Below are positions 24,731 to 33,453 of a stretch of DNA of 64,000 nucleotides, one piece after another. The notes under the pieces were generated by a model. It saw only the letters and a list, made by a program, of their open reading frames with translations. It did no database searches and had not been told where the DNA came from. Each line of letters starts with the position of its first letter. The first letter of the stretch is position 1. The stretch lies in the NCBI GenBank assembly GCA_965242805.1, contig CBDETD010000002.1:1240001-1304000 (forward strand). Reading direction: 5' to 3'. The stretch comes from JANQEU01 sp965242805 (GTDB lineage Bacteria; Bacteroidota; Bacteroidia; Cytophagales; Cyclobacteriaceae). The translations under genes were made by a program, and so were the position numbers.

Positions 24731-25852
24731 ATGAAGCAATTTCTAAAAAGACCTGTTGTTCCTATCGCATGGATATTCTATCTCCTTATTGTGTTTGAGA
24801 TCCTTTACATGATCACCCCATTTCTGGCATTGTCCTATTATTCCTTTTATGGGCCAAGTCTTAATTTTCTTAATCAATCCGCCTTAACCTCCTGGTTGAC
24901 TGGTTTCTTCCTTCCTCATTTAAGTGTTACTGAATCATCGCTTATAAATTCTCTTAATCCCCTGGGACGATATTTATTCATGATCAGCTTTTTGGTTTTC
25001 CTTATAGGAGCAGGTCAGATATATTATGCCAAATTCATGAAAAAAGGTTCTGTGTCTGGTGGCCTTTATACCTACGTACGTCACCCACAGTATACCATGT
25101 TCACCCTCATGGGACTTGGACTCCTGCTTGTTTGGCCTCGCTTCATAATCCTTTTGATCTATATTCTAATGATCTTCATCTACTACTTCCTAGCTAAAAA
25201 TGAAGAGAAGGAGTGTGCAGAAAAGTATCCCGGTTATGAAGAATACATGAAGTACACATCCATGTTCATTCCGGGGGATAACTATCTTCTCAAATGGCTT
25301 CCCACACTCTCAAAGTTTGGAAGGAACAGGATTATTGCAATTCTTGGATTGTATGTTATCGTCTGTTCTTTGTTTGTGCTATTGGCTATGGGTGTCAGAA
25401 ATTACTCCATTCGCAATACGGCCATGGTCATTGACCAAAATTCGGTAACGGTTTCGGTAGCTCAGATTGAGAAAGAAAATATTGAGAAGACTCTTCGATC
25501 TATTCTGGCAAACGACTCTATCAAGAGTCGACTTGGCGATTACGAAAAGTACAATTGGCTTAATTACCTGGTCCCTGCCTCCTGGTTTTTAGCAGATCTC
25601 CCATTGGAACCCTACCGAGAAGGAATGGAAGGTCATGTTATGCCCAACCCTGACAAAACCGGAATCTACCACCTCCTTTTCACCAGAGCCATCACCCATG
25701 GAAATGTAGTTGGGCTGTCGATCCTCAAGCGAACCTATCGTCGTGTACCGGTTCTGGTAGTGAAAATTGACCTGGGGACCAATGAGATCATGGAGACTTT
25801 TGATCCTCCCCAACATGTTGTTTGGGGTGACATTCCCACGCCATTATTTTAG
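24731..25852 (+). CDS. ICMT/PEMT-like membrane methyltransferase family protein with extra C-terminal domain
   Basis: A 373-residue integral membrane protein. Residues 85-180 carry the isoprenylcysteine/phospholipid methyltransferase signature: GGLYTYVRHPQYTMF, then AKNEEKECAEKYPGYEEYMK, the conserved RHPxY and EExxxxxxYGxxYxxY equivalents that bind S-adenosylmethionine. The front half has at least five membrane helices. After one more helix near residue 205 comes a soluble domain of about 150 residues (VIDQNSVTVSVAQIEKENIE ... VVWGDIPTPLF) that I do not recognise and that is not part of ICMT. Substrate unknown: lipid or a small thiol/quinone are options for the family. Monocistronic by spacing. 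Confidence 0.72.
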   Translation: MKQFLKRPVVPIAWIFYLLIVFEILYMITPFLALSYYSFYGPSLNFLNQSALTSWLTGFFLPHLSVTESSLINSLNPLGRYLFMISFLVFLIGAGQIYYAKFMKKGSVSGGLYTYVRHPQYTMFTLMGLGLLLVWPRFIILLIYILMIFIYYFLAKNEEKECAEKYPGYEEYMKYTSMFIPGDNYLLKWLPTLSKFGRNRIIAILGLYVIVCSLFVLLAMGVRNYSIRNTAMVIDQNSVTVSVAQIEKENIEKTLRSILANDSIKSRLGDYEKYNWLNYLVPASWFLADLPLEPYREGMEGHVMPNPDKTGIYHLLFTRAITHGNVVGLSILKRTYRRVPVLVVKIDLGTNEIMETFDPPQHVVWGDIPTPLF

Positions 25853-25919
25853 AAGAACTGGCTTGAGTTTTTAATGCGGCCTATATCATCCCGCTAGCCT
25901 GATTTCCATCAAGCCTATC

Positions 25920-25927
25920 TACCTTTG
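25920..25927 (+). promoter_or_regulatory. -7 promoter element of the alpha/beta hydrolase
   Basis: TACCTTTG is a full match to TAnnTTTG, 29 bases before the ATG at 25957. No TTTG is present at the -33 position. Confidence 0.45.
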
Positions 25928-25956
25928 AGTTATCAGGGAATTAAAGACTATTGGGA

Positions 25957-26892
25957 ATGAAATATTTTACACTTCTTATCACTTTATTTTCGATTAACCC
26001 AAATTATTCACAGGATAACCAATATCTAATCTCACTATCTGACACATCCTTCCAAAAATTCAAACCTTACGTCACTAATCTTTCGTCCATTATGGACTCC
26101 ACTGTAACCTATGGTTTTACCTACAATTCTGATGGTTTAAAGATCAAAGGTTATTACTCGGCACCTAAAGGTTCAGGGAATTACCCCGTGGTCATTTACA
26201 ACAGAGGAGGTAATCGAGACTTTGGTCAGTTGACCGATGAGAGGGCCACCTTAAGATTGGGATCGATAGCCTCTTGGGGATATGTTGTCGTGGCATCCAA
26301 TTACCGAGGCTCTACCGGTAGTGAAGGACAGGATGAATTTGGGGGATCGGATGTCAATGACATATTGAACCTGCTACCTGTAATTTCTCAAATGGATAAG
26401 GCAGACACCTCCCGATTGGGTGTTTTTGGTTGGAGCCGAGGAGGGATGATGACCTACAAGGTATTATCAAAATCTTGCCAATTCAAAGCAGCAGTCATAG
26501 GTGCAGGCGTAGCTGATGCATTTCGAAACATTAAGGATCGACCTGAGATGGAAGAATATGTATATTCTGAACTTATCCCAAATTACAATCAGCGAAAGGA
26601 GCAAAGCCTTAAAGATCGCTCCGCAGTTCACTGGCCAGATCAACTTTGTAAAGAAACTCCACTGCTACTTTTACATGGATCTTCGGATTGGAGAGTTTCG
26701 CCAGAGGACGCTTTGGACATGGCGGACAAACTATATGAGTTAAAACATCCCTTCAGACTTTTGTTCCTCGAGGGCGGTGATCATGGACTTACAGAGTATC
26801 GCCGAGAAGTGGATTATGCGGTGAAAGACTTTTTGGACTATTACGTGAAGAATCTAAATAGCTGGCCATCCATGAAACCACATGGGAGATAA
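25957..26892 (+). CDS. Exported alpha/beta hydrolase, prolyl oligopeptidase-like
   Basis: A 311-residue protein with a short signal peptide (MKYFTLLITLFSINPNYSQ). The fold is the S9 catalytic domain: YYSAPKGSGNYPVVIYNRGG with the oxyanion-hole region, GWSRGGMMTYKVL with the nucleophile Ser, HGSSDWRVSPEDALDMADKL with the catalytic Asp, and EGGDHGL with the His. There is no beta-propeller, so it is a stand-alone hydrolase that could act on peptides or esters. The ATG at 25957 is chosen over an upstream TTG, and a perfect -7 box lies ahead. Substrate unknown. Confidence 0.85.
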   Translation: MKYFTLLITLFSINPNYSQDNQYLISLSDTSFQKFKPYVTNLSSIMDSTVTYGFTYNSDGLKIKGYYSAPKGSGNYPVVIYNRGGNRDFGQLTDERATLRLGSIASWGYVVVASNYRGSTGSEGQDEFGGSDVNDILNLLPVISQMDKADTSRLGVFGWSRGGMMTYKVLSKSCQFKAAVIGAGVADAFRNIKDRPEMEEYVYSELIPNYNQRKEQSLKDRSAVHWPDQLCKETPLLLLHGSSDWRVSPEDALDMADKLYELKHPFRLLFLEGGDHGLTEYRREVDYAVKDFLDYYVKNLNSWPSMKPHGR

Positions 26893-26913
26893 AAATGTCC
26901 TATCCTGAAACTG

Positions 26914-26973
26914 GATGGCGTTTATAATGTGAGCCAAAACATGCAATTCTGGCGTGAATTAGTAACAGGGGCC
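26914..26973. repeat. Two degenerate REP-like elements in tandem
   Basis: Positions 26914-26937 (TGGCGTTTATAATGTGAGCC) and 26947-26973 (GGCGTGAATTAGTAACAGGG plus GCC) both keep the GGC...TAA...GCC skeleton of the palindromes at 20863-20929 but with damaged arms. I read them as old copies between the hydrolase and the methyltransferase. Confidence 0.35.
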
Positions 26974-27031
26974 TATTCATGCAAGCATATCTGATTTCTA
27001 GCAAACCATCTACGCTTTACAATTCAGAAAC

Positions 27032-27039
27032 TATCTTTG
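27032..27039 (+). promoter_or_regulatory. -7 promoter element of the methyltransferase
   Basis: TATCTTTG fully matches TAnnTTTG and lies 30 bases before the ATG at 27070. It falls inside the longer reading frame that begins at 27037, which supports the shorter start. Confidence 0.45.
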
Positions 27040-27069
27040 ATCTTTGGCTTGATCATATTCCTTTGCGAT

Positions 27070-27870
27070 ATGAAGAATTACGTTCATGGGTATTCTCGAA
27101 CCGAAGCGATCCGGCTCCATGATCAGGCTGACTCACTGGCAGATCTTATCCATTTTGATACCATTTGGGAAAAGGGTTCATTGATCCTTGAAGCGGGATG
27201 TGGTGTTGGAGCACAGACCAAAACCGTCGCCCATCAAAATCCAATATGTAAATTCATATCAATAGATATATCAGAGGAATCGGTGGCAAAAGCGAAAGAG
27301 CTTATTGATTCCAGGGGCATAAAGAATGTTGAATTTGAGGTTGCAGACATTTTTAATCTGCCGTATGAAGACAACTTTTTCGACCACATATTTTTGTGTT
27401 TTGTCCTGGAGCATATACCAAATTATCTAGAAGCATTAAGGGTCCTAAAAACCAAGCTTAAACCGGAAGGAACCATAACCGTAATTGAAGGAGATCATGG
27501 TTCAACCTATTTTCATCCACATAGTGTTTTTGCGCAAAAAGCAATTCAATGTCAGGTAGAACTACAAAAGAGGAATGGAGGTGATGCCAATATAGGCAGA
27601 AAACTATATCCTATTTTGGTAGACGCTGGTTTTGATGAGATCAGTGTTTCTCCCAGACAGGTTTACGTCGATGATTCTAAACCCAACCTGGTGGAAGGGT
27701 TCACCAAAAATACCTTCACTGCCATGATAGAAGGAATAAAGGAAGAGGCCATTGACGAAGGACTTATCGATCGTGAATCGATGGAAAAAGGTATACAGGA
27801 CCTATATAGAACTATAGAGGGAGGTGGAACTTTTTGTTACACTTTTTTCAAGGGTAGAGGAATAAAATAA
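27070..27870 (+). CDS. Class I SAM-dependent methyltransferase
   Basis: A 266-residue cytosolic methyltransferase with a Rossmann-like fold. Motif I is LILEAGCGVGAQTKTVA, followed by the acidic residue of motif II in ISIDISEESV, motif III FEVADIFNLPYEDNFFDHIF and the post-motif CFVLEHIPNYLEALRVL. The opening YVHGYSRTEAIRLHDQADSL is typical of a UbiE-like group also present in fungi, whose substrates are unknown. The ATG at 27070 fits a -7 box at 27032. A VOC protein starts 7 bases after the stop, so the two are cotranscribed. Confidence 0.88.
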   Translation: MKNYVHGYSRTEAIRLHDQADSLADLIHFDTIWEKGSLILEAGCGVGAQTKTVAHQNPICKFISIDISEESVAKAKELIDSRGIKNVEFEVADIFNLPYEDNFFDHIFLCFVLEHIPNYLEALRVLKTKLKPEGTITVIEGDHGSTYFHPHSVFAQKAIQCQVELQKRNGGDANIGRKLYPILVDAGFDEISVSPRQVYVDDSKPNLVEGFTKNTFTAMIEGIKEEAIDEGLIDRESMEKGIQDLYRTIEGGGTFCYTFFKGRGIK

Positions 27871-27877
27871 ATACAAC

Positions 27878-28219
27878 ATGAATGACATCCACATCAACTA
27901 CGTAGAATTCAAAGCTCATAACCTTGAAGAAACAAAATCCTTTTACTCCAATGTATTTGGATGGAAATTCACCGACTATGGTCCCACCTATACTGCCTTC
28001 GCAGAAAGTGGTCTCGATGGAGGGTTTGAAAAAACAGAAGATGAAATTGTCAACGGCGCACTGATTGTTTTATATCATACAGATCTTGAAGCACTGGAAC
28101 CGGAAATCGTGAAAGCAGGAGGAACCATTAACAAACAGATTTTTTCTTTCCCAGGTGGAAGACGATTTCATTTCAAAGATCCCAGTGGCAATGAACTGGC
28201 AGTTTGGTCGGAAAAATAG
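27878..28219 (+). CDS. VOC (glyoxalase/bleomycin-resistance fold) family protein
   Basis: A 113-residue single-domain VOC protein: INYVEFKAHNLEETKSFYSN, VFGWKFTDYGPTYTAFAES, GALIVLYHTDLEALE, KAGGTINKQIFSFPGGRRFHFKDPSGNELAVWSE. The PGGRRFHFxDPxGNELAVW ending is the branch that includes putative lactoylglutathione lyase-like proteins. Possible metal ligands are few, so enzymatic activity is uncertain. It is the second gene of the unit begun by the SAM methyltransferase. Confidence 0.87.
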   Translation: MNDIHINYVEFKAHNLEETKSFYSNVFGWKFTDYGPTYTAFAESGLDGGFEKTEDEIVNGALIVLYHTDLEALEPEIVKAGGTINKQIFSFPGGRRFHFKDPSGNELAVWSEK

Positions 28220-28310
28220 TAGGCAGTTTGAACAATTTCGGGAAGCAATTGATTTAATGATAATGGCTTACCAAAGCCTCTTAATCTGAATTCTTGATAA
28301 TTGTGTTTAC

Positions 28311-28733
28311 ATGACCCACAAACAGAAACGAAAAAAGATGGATGAGGCTATCAAACTGATCCTTGTTCCATTTTTAAGAGATAATCATTTCAAAGGCTCA
28401 TATCCCAACTTCAGGAGGGAAAGTCACGAAGAACTTCAGCTGTTAACATTCCAATTCCATCGTTCGGAACCCAAGTTTGTCGTTGAGATCTCTAATTGTT
28501 CAAAGTACGGATTTACCACTTCATGGGGAGAAGAACTCAAACCGGCAGAATGCAGGGTTGACTTTATGGGTAAAAGGTTGAGGATCGGAAGCATCAAGCA
28601 CGATACGGACTACTGGTACGATTTTGATAAGGCCGTCCTCCTGGGAAATGTATTCCACAAAAGAGCGAAGGAAGTCATCGATAACTGGCAGGAAGCTGAA
28701 GAATGGTGGAAAAACAATCCTTTTCAAGGCTAA
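28311..28733 (+). CDS. DUF4304-like protein
   Basis: A 140-residue soluble protein with no signal or membrane segment. The order KMDEAIKLILVPFLRDNHFKG, SYPNFRRESHEELQLLTFQ, KFVVEISN, then a Trp-rich end (YWYDFDKAV, EEWWKNNPF) follows the DUF4304 pattern, a small family of unknown function often found near immunity or toxin genes. No toxin gene is adjacent here. It starts 91 bases after the VOC gene, so cotranscription is uncertain. Confidence 0.68.
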   Translation: MTHKQKRKKMDEAIKLILVPFLRDNHFKGSYPNFRRESHEELQLLTFQFHRSEPKFVVEISNCSKYGFTTSWGEELKPAECRVDFMGKRLRIGSIKHDTDYWYDFDKAVLLGNVFHKRAKEVIDNWQEAEEWWKNNPFQG

Positions 28734-28784
28734 TCAATGAAAAGGTCCTTTTTATCGATGAACTCCTTCCCACCATCAATAATT

Positions 28785-28792
28785 TATCTTTG
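28785..28792 (+). promoter_or_regulatory. -7 promoter element before the DUF2007 gene
   Basis: TATCTTTG fully matches TAnnTTTG, 40 bases before the ATG at 28833. No clear -33 TTTG is present. Confidence 0.4.
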
Positions 28793-28832
28793 AAACGGAG
28801 GCTATAACTAATGCGGTCATTTTATTCATATA

Positions 28833-29054
28833 ATGGGTAAAATTCTAATATTCAGACATTATTACGATCCGATTGAGGCGAGTATCGTTAAGGAACGACT
28901 TGAATCCGAAGGAATACCCTGTTTTCTATCCAATGAAAATGCATCCTACGTGCTCAACCACATGAATGTTGGTCATGGAGGAGTATCCATCATGATGGAC
29001 GAAGATGATTTCCCAAAGGCTATGGAAATACTGGGTTTGGAAAATGAATCCTAA
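28833..29054 (+). CDS. DUF2007 putative signal-transducing protein
   Basis: A 73-residue protein: ILIFRHYYDPIEASIVKERL, ESEGIPCFLSNENA, GGVSIMMDEDDFPKAMEILG. This is the complete DUF2007 pattern, a ferredoxin-like fold resembling the PII/GlnB shape, hence the family's tentative signalling label. Its partner is unknown. It ends 3 bases from the stop of the convergent S33 hydrolase and has its own -7 box. Confidence 0.85.
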   Translation: MGKILIFRHYYDPIEASIVKERLESEGIPCFLSNENASYVLNHMNVGHGGVSIMMDEDDFPKAMEILGLENES

Positions 29055-29057
29055 CGA

Positions 29058-31001
29058 TTAATCATCTTTCTCCAGGTTTCTTAATAATCCATGTGAATGC
29101 CCATCTAGGTAATTTAATTCAATGGCTTTCTTTAGATGGATAGTGGCTTCACGTTCTTTCCCTTGAGCAACCAACCCCTCCGCCAAACTATTAAATACAT
29201 TATAAGAGTTGGGAAATAGATCGGCATTCGCCCGGAAAACGGTTACGGCATCATCAATCAGTCCCTCTCCCATCAATTCATACCCATAGTTATTCAAAAC
29301 ACTTTCATAGATATCGTAGTAATAATCATCTTGATCGATATAATCTAATCTAATATCCCTGAATCGATCTAAGGCATTATCGATTCCATCAGTTTTGCGA
29401 ATAAGTTCTAACGTATCCAGTATGTCATATTTGTAGGATACTGGAGGCAGGAAGTCGAATGGCCTTTTTAAAACGATATTTCCGGACCCCTGATCATTGA
29501 TGAAGGCTTCGACATATGTCAATATTTCGACATCTATCAGATCATCATGGCTGGCGTTATGGATTGTGATAGTTCTGGAATTGGGAAATCTACGAGAAAT
29601 CGAATCTGCATAAGAAATAGGTGTACGACCATCCAAAGTGCCTGAGATCAAAAGGAGTTCTTTTTCAGACTCCACCGGTCGATTCAAACCATTTATTTCG
29701 GAGATACCAAATACTTCCAATACCTCGGGATATCTCCCGAATGAAATATCGAAATGGGATATCATTTCCTTCTCGCGAGATGCGGAAGCCAAATTCCATC
29801 GTTCTTTACTGTGAGATGTTGAAGCAGTCACGGTGAAGAAAAGTGCGTTTGGCATATTCTGCCTACGGAAATTCCTCAGGTAATTGCCCAATCGATTGTG
29901 TTCACTCTGCGAAAGTTGGTAGTAGTAACGCGGAGCTATCCGTGTCCAGGCGCTTCTTCCTGAATTTTGGGCCATCATCATTCGCATGTGAGTATGACTC
30001 AACGTAAGTTCCCAATACGGTTTGAAGAGAGTAATGACCTTGAAAATAGAATTGAAGAACCATCCATCGTCCTCACTGACCGCATCCATCAGAGGCAACT
30101 TTATTTTTAATGGTTCATTTCGGAGCTCCTCATGCTGTTGTGTCATCAACTGTGTGAAATTAGGGATATACTTACTCATTTTCGGATCCCTCTTTATCAA
30201 AGAATCCATGACTTCATACTGGATCTCCATTTGAGCGGGTAACTTCACTCCAAAATCAGGTGCCGTTGTACCGGCAAAAATCAATTTATCCACTTTGTCT
30301 TCATACATCGACACATAGTGCTGTGCCAGTTCCGTCCCGTAACTGTAACCCAACAGCGTGATCCTTGGGATTTGAAGTGCCTTCCTGACCTCTTCGATAT
30401 CCCTTGCACTTTCAAGGGAATTGTATCCACCGAGATCGATCCCCAGGGATTGAAACTCCTCAGCGCATTCATCGCATTTTTGGATGATGTCCTCCAGTAT
30501 ATCCTTTTCCCAGTCTTCAGCAGTTTCCACAGGCATTTCCATACTATTTCTACAACGTAGGTTAGGAATTGAATTCCCCGTTCCTCTCTGATCGATAAGC
30601 ACCACATCAGCATGCTGACTCAATTTTCTAAAGACATAGAAAAATGACCTCTTGGCAATGGAACTGGCAGCGGTTCCCGGTCCTCCTGAAAGAAAGAATA
30701 CAGGCGACTTTGGATCTGGATGACTGCTTGGTATCCGAATAAAGCTTATAAGTATTCGATTACTATTATCAAACTCCCGATTTTCCGGAAGGACAATATG
30801 ACCCTCCTCGACATTCATTTCATCCCCCCAAACATTTACGAGTTTGGAAGTCTTTTTGGAAAACTCATAAAGGGATTTGTCATTGACATTCGCTTGGGTT
30901 TTTGGTATTTCCTTATGGAAAAAGATGAAGTAAACTACATAGGAGGCAAAAACAACTACTATAATCAGAATGAGAAAACCGATCCACCTTAGAAATTTCA
31001 T
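29058..31001 (-). CDS. Membrane-anchored S33-type alpha/beta hydrolase with TPR tail
   Basis: A 647-residue protein with an N-terminal signal anchor (residues 5-28). The hydrolase shows the oxyanion loop FFLSGGPGTAAS (residues 103-114), VVLIDQRGTGNS, the nucleophile S220 in LLGYSYGTELAQ, the Asp in SGTLDGRTPISYA and the His in HNASHDDLID. This is the tripeptidyl/proline aminopeptidase (S33) arrangement, acting in the periplasm on peptides. The last 110 residues contain one or two TPR-like repeats (DAVTVFRANADLFPNSYNVF, NSLAEGLVAQGKEREATIHL), which is an unusual addition for S33. Convergent with the DUF2007 gene and divergent from an NTF2-like lipoprotein. Confidence 0.83.
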   Translation of the reverse strand: MKFLRWIGFLILIIVVVFASYVVYFIFFHKEIPKTQANVNDKSLYEFSKKTSKLVNVWGDEMNVEEGHIVLPENREFDNSNRILISFIRIPSSHPDPKSPVFFLSGGPGTAASSIAKRSFFYVFRKLSQHADVVLIDQRGTGNSIPNLRCRNSMEMPVETAEDWEKDILEDIIQKCDECAEEFQSLGIDLGGYNSLESARDIEEVRKALQIPRITLLGYSYGTELAQHYVSMYEDKVDKLIFAGTTAPDFGVKLPAQMEIQYEVMDSLIKRDPKMSKYIPNFTQLMTQQHEELRNEPLKIKLPLMDAVSEDDGWFFNSIFKVITLFKPYWELTLSHTHMRMMMAQNSGRSAWTRIAPRYYYQLSQSEHNRLGNYLRNFRRQNMPNALFFTVTASTSHSKERWNLASASREKEMISHFDISFGRYPEVLEVFGISEINGLNRPVESEKELLLISGTLDGRTPISYADSISRRFPNSRTITIHNASHDDLIDVEILTYVEAFINDQGSGNIVLKRPFDFLPPVSYKYDILDTLELIRKTDGIDNALDRFRDIRLDYIDQDDYYYDIYESVLNNYGYELMGEGLIDDAVTVFRANADLFPNSYNVFNSLAEGLVAQGKEREATIHLKKAIELNYLDGHSHGLLRNLEKDD

Positions 31002-31115
31002 TACAATAATATTTAGAAGCGATTACAATGCATAAACATGTACTAGGTATTACAATATAGTAAAATATTCGTAAGAAAAGATCATATCTTTATAAGAGTT
31101 TGAATCTTCCTGGCA

Positions 31116-31721
31116 ATGAAGAAATTAATCAAGGTTTCGTTCCGTTACTTTCAGGTGCTGATAATCCTATTCAGTATTTCATGTTCCACACCTGATGAAG
31201 AGGTGGTGATCCAAGCCTACTTCGACGCTCATAATGAGCATGATATAAAAAAAGCCATGAGCTATTATCATGACGAAATAGAATTTGAACTGAAGGGAAC
31301 GTGGATCAAGTCAGGTAAAGATGAGATCCTTACACTGGAAACCTGGGATTCCACCTTGAACAGTCATCTTAAACTGGAATCCATCTCCATAAAAGGTGAT
31401 ACAATTTTTTGTAAAGTGATTGAGAACAATGATTGGTTTGATGCTGCAGGGATAACGGATCTAATTCACGACCCAACGACGTTCATCATGGAAAATGGAA
31501 AGATCAGAAAGGTTATAGCCGTCCCTTCAAAAGAAACCAGCATGCAAATTGGTAAAGTGATCCAAACTATTGTAAACTGGTCCCAGGAAACACAGGATTC
31601 AACGATCTATGAATTATTGCCGGAAGGTCAGTTTCTTTATTCAAGTGATGCTGCCTTGAAATGGTTAGATCTTATCGGTCGTTGGCAAACCTCAAATGAA
31701 CAGAATAATAAAAGCCAGTAG
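31116..31721 (+). CDS. NTF2/SnoaL-like lipoprotein
   Basis: A 201-residue lipoprotein with the lipid Cys at residue 23 (IILFSISCSTPDEE). The mature part begins with an NTF2-like domain: VVIQAYFDAHNEHDIKKAMS, YYHDEIEFELKGTWI, SGKDEILTLETWDSTLNSHL, SISIKGDTIFCKVIENNDWF. The C-terminal 50 residues are helical and not part of the usual fold. A TATCTTTA (7 of 8 to TAnnTTTG) lies at 31085-31092. It ends 2 bases before the convergent symporter gene. Ligand unknown; this is the third NTF2-like protein in 11 kb. Confidence 0.73.
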   Translation: MKKLIKVSFRYFQVLIILFSISCSTPDEEVVIQAYFDAHNEHDIKKAMSYYHDEIEFELKGTWIKSGKDEILTLETWDSTLNSHLKLESISIKGDTIFCKVIENNDWFDAAGITDLIHDPTTFIMENGKIRKVIAVPSKETSMQIGKVIQTIVNWSQETQDSTIYELLPEGQFLYSSDAALKWLDLIGRWQTSNEQNNKSQ

Positions 31722-31723
31722 AT

Positions 31724-33418
31724 CTACCAGAAGTAGATATAAAATCCTATCACGATCCCTACGATCACAACGGTATGGATCACATCCCAATAATTCCAAC
31801 TGTACCTGGTTTCATCTACCTCTTCCGATGAAGCCGAACCAAATGTTAAACTTCTGATTTGCTCCTCACGAGGTTTTTCCGTTATCAGGCTAATTACGAT
31901 TATCAACAGTATAGATAGTATGAAAAGGAAGATCGTATAATGTAGCCAGTTGGTGGCAATGAAGTATTGATAAATGGTCCCATCAGGATTGAAAGATGTT
32001 TCAAAAATATTGACACCTAATCTGAACATACCCAACACAAAACCAATGATCAATCCCCACATACCGGCTTTTGGGGTAGCTCTTTTGTAGAAGACGCCCA
32101 TGAAGAACACAGCTGCAATTCCCGGAGCTAGCAACCCCTGGACTTGCTGCAGGTATTCGTACAGGACACTTCCCATACTTTGCATGACGGGGATCCAAAG
32201 AACACCAAGAACAACAATTACTGCAGTTGCCATTCGGCCAACTTTCACTAAATGTTTCTCCGAAGATTCAGGCTTATACTTTTTATAAAAATCAACTGTG
32301 AAAAGCATAGCCGAAGAATTAAATAATGAAGCAAGTGAACTCATCAATGCTGCCAGGAGTCCTCCAACCACCACTCCCTTCAACCCGGCCGGTAGTAAAC
32401 TTGAAACCAATGTGGGAAACGCCGCGTCACTGGAACTGAGGTCAATCAATCCCTTTTCATTTAGTGCAAATGCGATCATGCCAGGGATCAGAAAGATAAA
32501 TACAGGCGTGATCTTAAGATAAGCACCAAAAATTGTACCTCTCCTTGCCTGCTTTTGGTCCCTGCCTGAAAGTACACGCTGTACAATGTATTGGTCCGTA
32601 CACCAATACCAGAAACCAATTATCGCTGATCCAAACAAAACTCCTGTCCATGGAAACTCCGGATCATTCGCTGATCTTATAAGGTTGGTCATCATATCGG
32701 TATCGCTGCTATAGGTTATGTTACCACTACCGTCTGTGTATTGGACATTTACACTTCCACAGATCTCCATCAATTCATTCCATCCCCCGATCTTGATCAA
32801 TCCAATGACGAGAATTGTGATGGAACCTATCAATAGAACAGGAGTTTGAAGCATGGAAGTATAAAGAACGGATTTCATTCCACCGATAACAGTATAGATA
32901 CCCGTGATGATGACCAATCCTATAGCACCGATCCAGAAAAAATCAATACCTGCAATACTCTCAATACCAAAAACCTCTTTGAAGACAACACCTCCGGCAT
33001 AGACGGTGACCGCTACTTTAGTCAATACATAACTTACAAGAGAAATAATTGAAAGAATTGATCGTGAAGCAGAATTGTACCTCCTCTCCAAAAACTCAGG
33101 CATGGTAAAAACACCACTCCTGGAATAAAACGGGACAAATAACCAACCAAGAATCAAAATGATCCAACCATGCATCTCCCAATGGGCCATTGCCATTCCA
33201 CTGGATGCACCAGCCCCAGCCAATCCAACAAGATGTTCCGATCCAATATTCGAGGCAAAAATTGAAGCTCCGATTGCTACCCAGGTTGCATCTCTTCCTG
33301 CTAAAAAGTAATCTGACGAAGTATCTTCCCTCATCCGGCTTACCCAGATAATAATTCCGACTAAGGCAGCAACAAAAAAACCGAGGACAATCCAGTCAAG
33401 AGTAGCAAATTCACTCAT
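31724..33418 (-). CDS. SSS family sodium:solute (sugar-type) symporter
   Basis: A 564-residue inner-membrane transporter of the sodium:solute symporter family, SGLT branch. Landmarks are SSDYFLAGRDATWVAIGASI, SNIGSEHLVGLAGAGASSG, YNSASRSILSIISL, FGSAIIGFWYWCTDQYIVQR and a Ser-rich helix (LMSSLASLFNSSAMLFTVDF) that contributes to the sodium site. About 14 helices are expected. The SGLT-type signature with WYWCTDQ suggests a sugar or polyol cargo. A Dabb protein gene lies 35 bases upstream on the same strand, so they are probably cotranscribed. Exact substrate unknown. Confidence 0.92.
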   Translation of the reverse strand: MSEFATLDWIVLGFFVAALVGIIIWVSRMREDTSSDYFLAGRDATWVAIGASIFASNIGSEHLVGLAGAGASSGMAMAHWEMHGWIILILGWLFVPFYSRSGVFTMPEFLERRYNSASRSILSIISLVSYVLTKVAVTVYAGGVVFKEVFGIESIAGIDFFWIGAIGLVIITGIYTVIGGMKSVLYTSMLQTPVLLIGSITILVIGLIKIGGWNELMEICGSVNVQYTDGSGNITYSSDTDMMTNLIRSANDPEFPWTGVLFGSAIIGFWYWCTDQYIVQRVLSGRDQKQARRGTIFGAYLKITPVFIFLIPGMIAFALNEKGLIDLSSSDAAFPTLVSSLLPAGLKGVVVGGLLAALMSSLASLFNSSAMLFTVDFYKKYKPESSEKHLVKVGRMATAVIVVLGVLWIPVMQSMGSVLYEYLQQVQGLLAPGIAAVFFMGVFYKRATPKAGMWGLIIGFVLGMFRLGVNIFETSFNPDGTIYQYFIATNWLHYTIFLFILSILLIIVISLITEKPREEQIRSLTFGSASSEEVDETRYSWNYWDVIHTVVIVGIVIGFYIYFW

Positions 33419-33453
33419 ATTGTTACCTGATTAATTTTCAGAGGTTGTTCACC

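Noticed and set aside
28311..28733. DUF4304-like gene considered as an immunity gene of a toxin locus
   Set aside because: Neither neighbour looks like a toxin or secreted effector, so no such system can be supported.
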